Shown here: positions 61,972 to 64,000 of the stretch, one piece after another
Numbering within the stretch: position 1 is the stretch's first letter
Layout: every line of letters starts with the position of its first letter
Source: Haliscomenobacter sp033763495
GTDB taxonomy: Bacteria; Bacteroidota; Bacteroidia; Chitinophagales; Saprospiraceae
Direction: 5' to 3'
NCBI RefSeq assembly: GCF_033763495.1
Contig: NZ_JANRKL010000228.1
Coordinates: 32,388-96,387 of the forward strand
DNA: 64,000 nucleotides
Notes under the pieces: model-generated
What the model saw: only the letters and a program-made list of their open reading frames with translations
The model's database searches: none
What the model was told of the DNA's origin: nothing
Made by a program: the position numbers and the translations under genes

Positions 61972-63579
61972 AATGTTACTGAGCATCTTTTTGCAAAACC
62001 GAAACGAGCCAAAGCGCCAATTATTCCCGGCTGGACCCTCAAATCCAAACGCGAACATACCGTAGGTTCAACCACCACCACCATCGAAACTACCTTTGAA
62101 TACGACCACGCTGGCCGACTGACCAAAACCAGCGAGAGTGTCAACGGTGTATTCCCCACGGTACTCTCTCAACAGGAGTACGACGAGCGCAACCTGCTCA
62201 AAAGCAAAAAAATACACCAGGCCGGCGGCGGCGGCTACCTCCAAACCCTGGACTATACCTACAACATCCAAGGCTGGGTGAACAAACTCAACGACCCCGC
62301 CAGCCTGGGCAGCGACCTCTTCGGCTTTGAACTGGTGTACAAAGAAGGCGACGCCAGCCTGGACAGCCGCTATGCCTCCGGCCAAAACGCCAACTACGCG
62401 GGCAACATCACGATGATGAAATGGAACGTACAAGGTAGCAGCAACGTCAAAACCTATGGTTTCCTCTATGACAACCTCAACCGGCTCAAAGAAGGCATTT
62501 ATGCCGAAAAAACCAGCGGCGGCAGCTATGTCGCCAATGGCAACTACGCCAATGCCCTCACTTACGACCGCGATGGCAACATCCTGACCCAAACCCGTAC
62601 TGGCCGCAAAGGCGATGGTACTTTCAACCAGATCGACAACATGACCTATACCTACAACAGTAAAGGTCAACTCAGTACACTGCGCGACAACGCCGATGGA
62701 ACCAAGGGTTTTGTAACCCCCACGCCCGGCACCGCCCAAGGCTATACCTATGACAACGCCGGCAACCTGACCCGCGACGAGCACAAAAAAATAACCATCA
62801 CCTACAACGCCCTCAACCTGCCACGCCGCATCCTTTTCGACAATGGCTCCCAACTCGACATCACCTACGATGCTGCGGGCAACAAACTCAAAAAACAAGT
62901 AGTGTATCCCAATGGCGACCGCAGCATCAACGACCTGCCCATTTCCTCCGGCACCTACACCGCCAGTGGCACCATCACCTCCTCTGGCCGAGTCGACAAT
63001 GGCAGCAATGTGACCTTCAAAGCAGGAACGGCGGTACTGCTCAACCCCGGCTTTGAAACCAAACAAGGCGCCGCCTTCCTCGGCAAAACCGAAACTGGCC
63101 AAAGCGCCAACTACACCCAAGACTACGTGATGGGCATCGAGTACCAAAATACGGTGATGCAAGCCATCTACAATTCCGAAGGCCGCCTATACTTCACCAG
63201 CACAAGTACCCGTTATGAATACACCATGACGGATCATTTGGGCAACGCCCGAGTCAGCTTTACGGATCAAAATGCGGATGGAACTCCGGAGATCATTCAG
63301 GAAAACCACTACTATCCTTTTGGCCTCGCTATGGAAGGGCCTTGGGTGAATGATCCTGCGGAGGATAATAAATACCAGTACAATGGGAAGGAGTTGAATG
63401 ATGACTTTGGGCTGGGTTGGATGGATTATGGGGCAAGGTGGTATGATGCGGCGATTGGGAGATGGAGTGGGATTGACCCGTTAGCGGATATACGTCTTGA
63501 ACCCGCTGGCGTAAGTATTCCATCAGCTGCCCCGGCTGGCCCCACTGAGCAGGCAGGTGAGTTTCATGATTTGGAGTAG
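61972..63579 (+). pseudogene. orphan RHS core cassette with short different tip, no own start
   Basis: The frame is open from 61972 (after TAA at 61969-61971) to TAG at 63577-63579, with no ATG ahead of the RHS homology; the first possible start is an internal GTG at 62278. Homology to the main core covers 62026-63490. After G-I-D-P-L-A-D the tip is only about 30 residues (ending QAGEFHDLE) and matches nothing. The left end, 61993-62020, matches 59996-60023 of the main gene in 26 of 28 bases and then joins, out of order, to the 58939-like point. This is the layout of a displaced Rhs cassette. Not expressed in its present form unless recombined. Confidence 0.85.
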
Positions 63580-64000
63580 TTAGGACAGATTGTTAATGGG
63601 GACAAATTTGAGGATTAAATGGATAGAAAACAAAAGATGGTGATGAAGAGTGTGAAATTGAGGTTGAAAAAGGTGTTTTGGAGATTTATAAGTTTTCTTA
63701 GAGCTTGTCTAAATATTTTTGTTTTAAGCGAAAATGAGGCTGATTTTGGCTGAATGAGGCACGAAAAGTGGAGTTTAGCAGCGCTAAATGAGCATTTTCG
63801 GAACGAAATTCAGCCAAAATCGGGCCATTTGCAGCAAAACAAAAAAATTTAGACAAGCTCTTAGCTGGACTTTATCCCTTTTAGGCAGAAGCGCCAATAA
63901 GGACATTCCAAAGATACCTGATGTTATGAATATAATTATCAACAAGGGTGTTTTTGGAGGAGGTTAAAAATTGATTATGCCTCCAGATAGCGGTTTTTAC
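63580..64000. other. end of window, 421 bases without a gene
   Basis: Apart from the palindromic element at 63698-63863, the sequence is AT-rich and no coding frame, RNA or immunity gene for the orphan tip was found. The window ends before the next gene could be seen. Confidence 0.6.
63698..63863. mobile_element. 160-bp palindromic MITE-like element
   Basis: The arms GAGCTTGTCTAAA (63701-63713) and TTTAGACAAGCTC (63848-63860) are perfect inverted repeats. The inner sequence remains an imperfect palindrome through to the GCGCTGC/GCAGCGC-like centre around 63779. It is flanked by TTA on both sides (63698-63700 and 63861-63863), a possible 3-base target duplication. No transposase is encoded. 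Family assignment is open. Confidence 0.65.

Noticed and set aside
61969..62280. Orphan RHS core as an ordinary expressed gene starting at GTG 62278
   Set aside because: RHS homology extends 250 bases upstream of the GTG in the same frame, without a start codon, so the GTG is internal.
62068..63162. 364-codon antisense frame in the orphan RHS, similar to the one at 58981-59979
   Set aside because: The similarity is explained by the duplicated core on the other strand; it is not independent evidence for a gene.

Overview
The window reads as chromosome of a Bacteroidota, probably a Saprospiria/Haliscomenobacter-like organism (inference). Signs are type IX secretion (T9SS) sorting domains, promoter boxes of the TAnnTTTG type, weak or absent Shine-Dalgarno sequences, a UpxY-type NusG paralogue at a polysaccharide locus, DUF5916, BlaI/BlaR-like and S9 genes, and RHS proteins of the Bacteroidota type. 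No tRNA, rRNA, CRISPR array or complete insertion sequence was seen.

1-7.1 kb (minus): an operon of three large FtsX/MacB-type ABC permeases, the last cut by the window edge, behind a plausible sigma-54 promoter with two phased upstream repeats. 7.3-19.5 kb: a secreted S9 glutamyl-endopeptidase-like enzyme, two secreted surface proteins (one with a T9SS tail), a type-B carboxylesterase divergent from a Nudix-fold regulator with a degenerate Nudix box, a Crp/Fnr regulator, and a GH3 (NagZ-like) plus beta-lactamase-fold fusion. 19.8-24.3 kb: an operon of three exported amidohydrolase paralogues, in which only the middle one keeps the metal-binding HxH. 24.3-30.3 kb: two RNA methyltransferase-type genes, a DUF3052-like protein, an exported metallophosphatase, and a BlaI/BlaR1-like pair with a readable promoter and operator.

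30.4-46.8 kb (minus) is an exopolysaccharide region. An SDR gene and a flippase come first, then an AmgK-like kinase fused to a RapZ C-terminal domain. Next is a long operon: HTH/nucleotidyltransferase-fold protein, L-2-hydroxyglutarate oxidase, DegT aminotransferase, UDP-sugar dehydrogenase, NusG-like antiterminator, sugar epimerase, CpsB phosphatase, UDP-GlcNAc 2-epimerase, Wza-like exporter, UDP-galactopyranose mutase and Wzc-like tyrosine kinase. No glycosyltransferase lies in it, so the assembly genes must be elsewhere. 46.9-51.5 kb: methylmalonyl-CoA mutase and a DUF5916 outer-membrane protein.

51.7-64 kb is the accessory part: an XRE regulator divergent from an S74 tail-fibre-type protein, a T9SS beta-propeller protein, a 2264-residue RHS protein with a unique AT-rich C-terminal tip, a YwqK-type (MORN-like) partner gene, and an orphan second RHS core without its own start. 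The orphan carries a different tip, and a 160-bp palindromic MITE-like element follows it. This main-core / tip / partner / orphan-core layout resembles Rhs polymorphic toxin loci and is the best candidate here for an uncharacterised system.

Intergenic spaces hold several long perfect or near-perfect hairpins. Three of them share short purine-rich tandem units, and two share an AGGCTGCCGC core.
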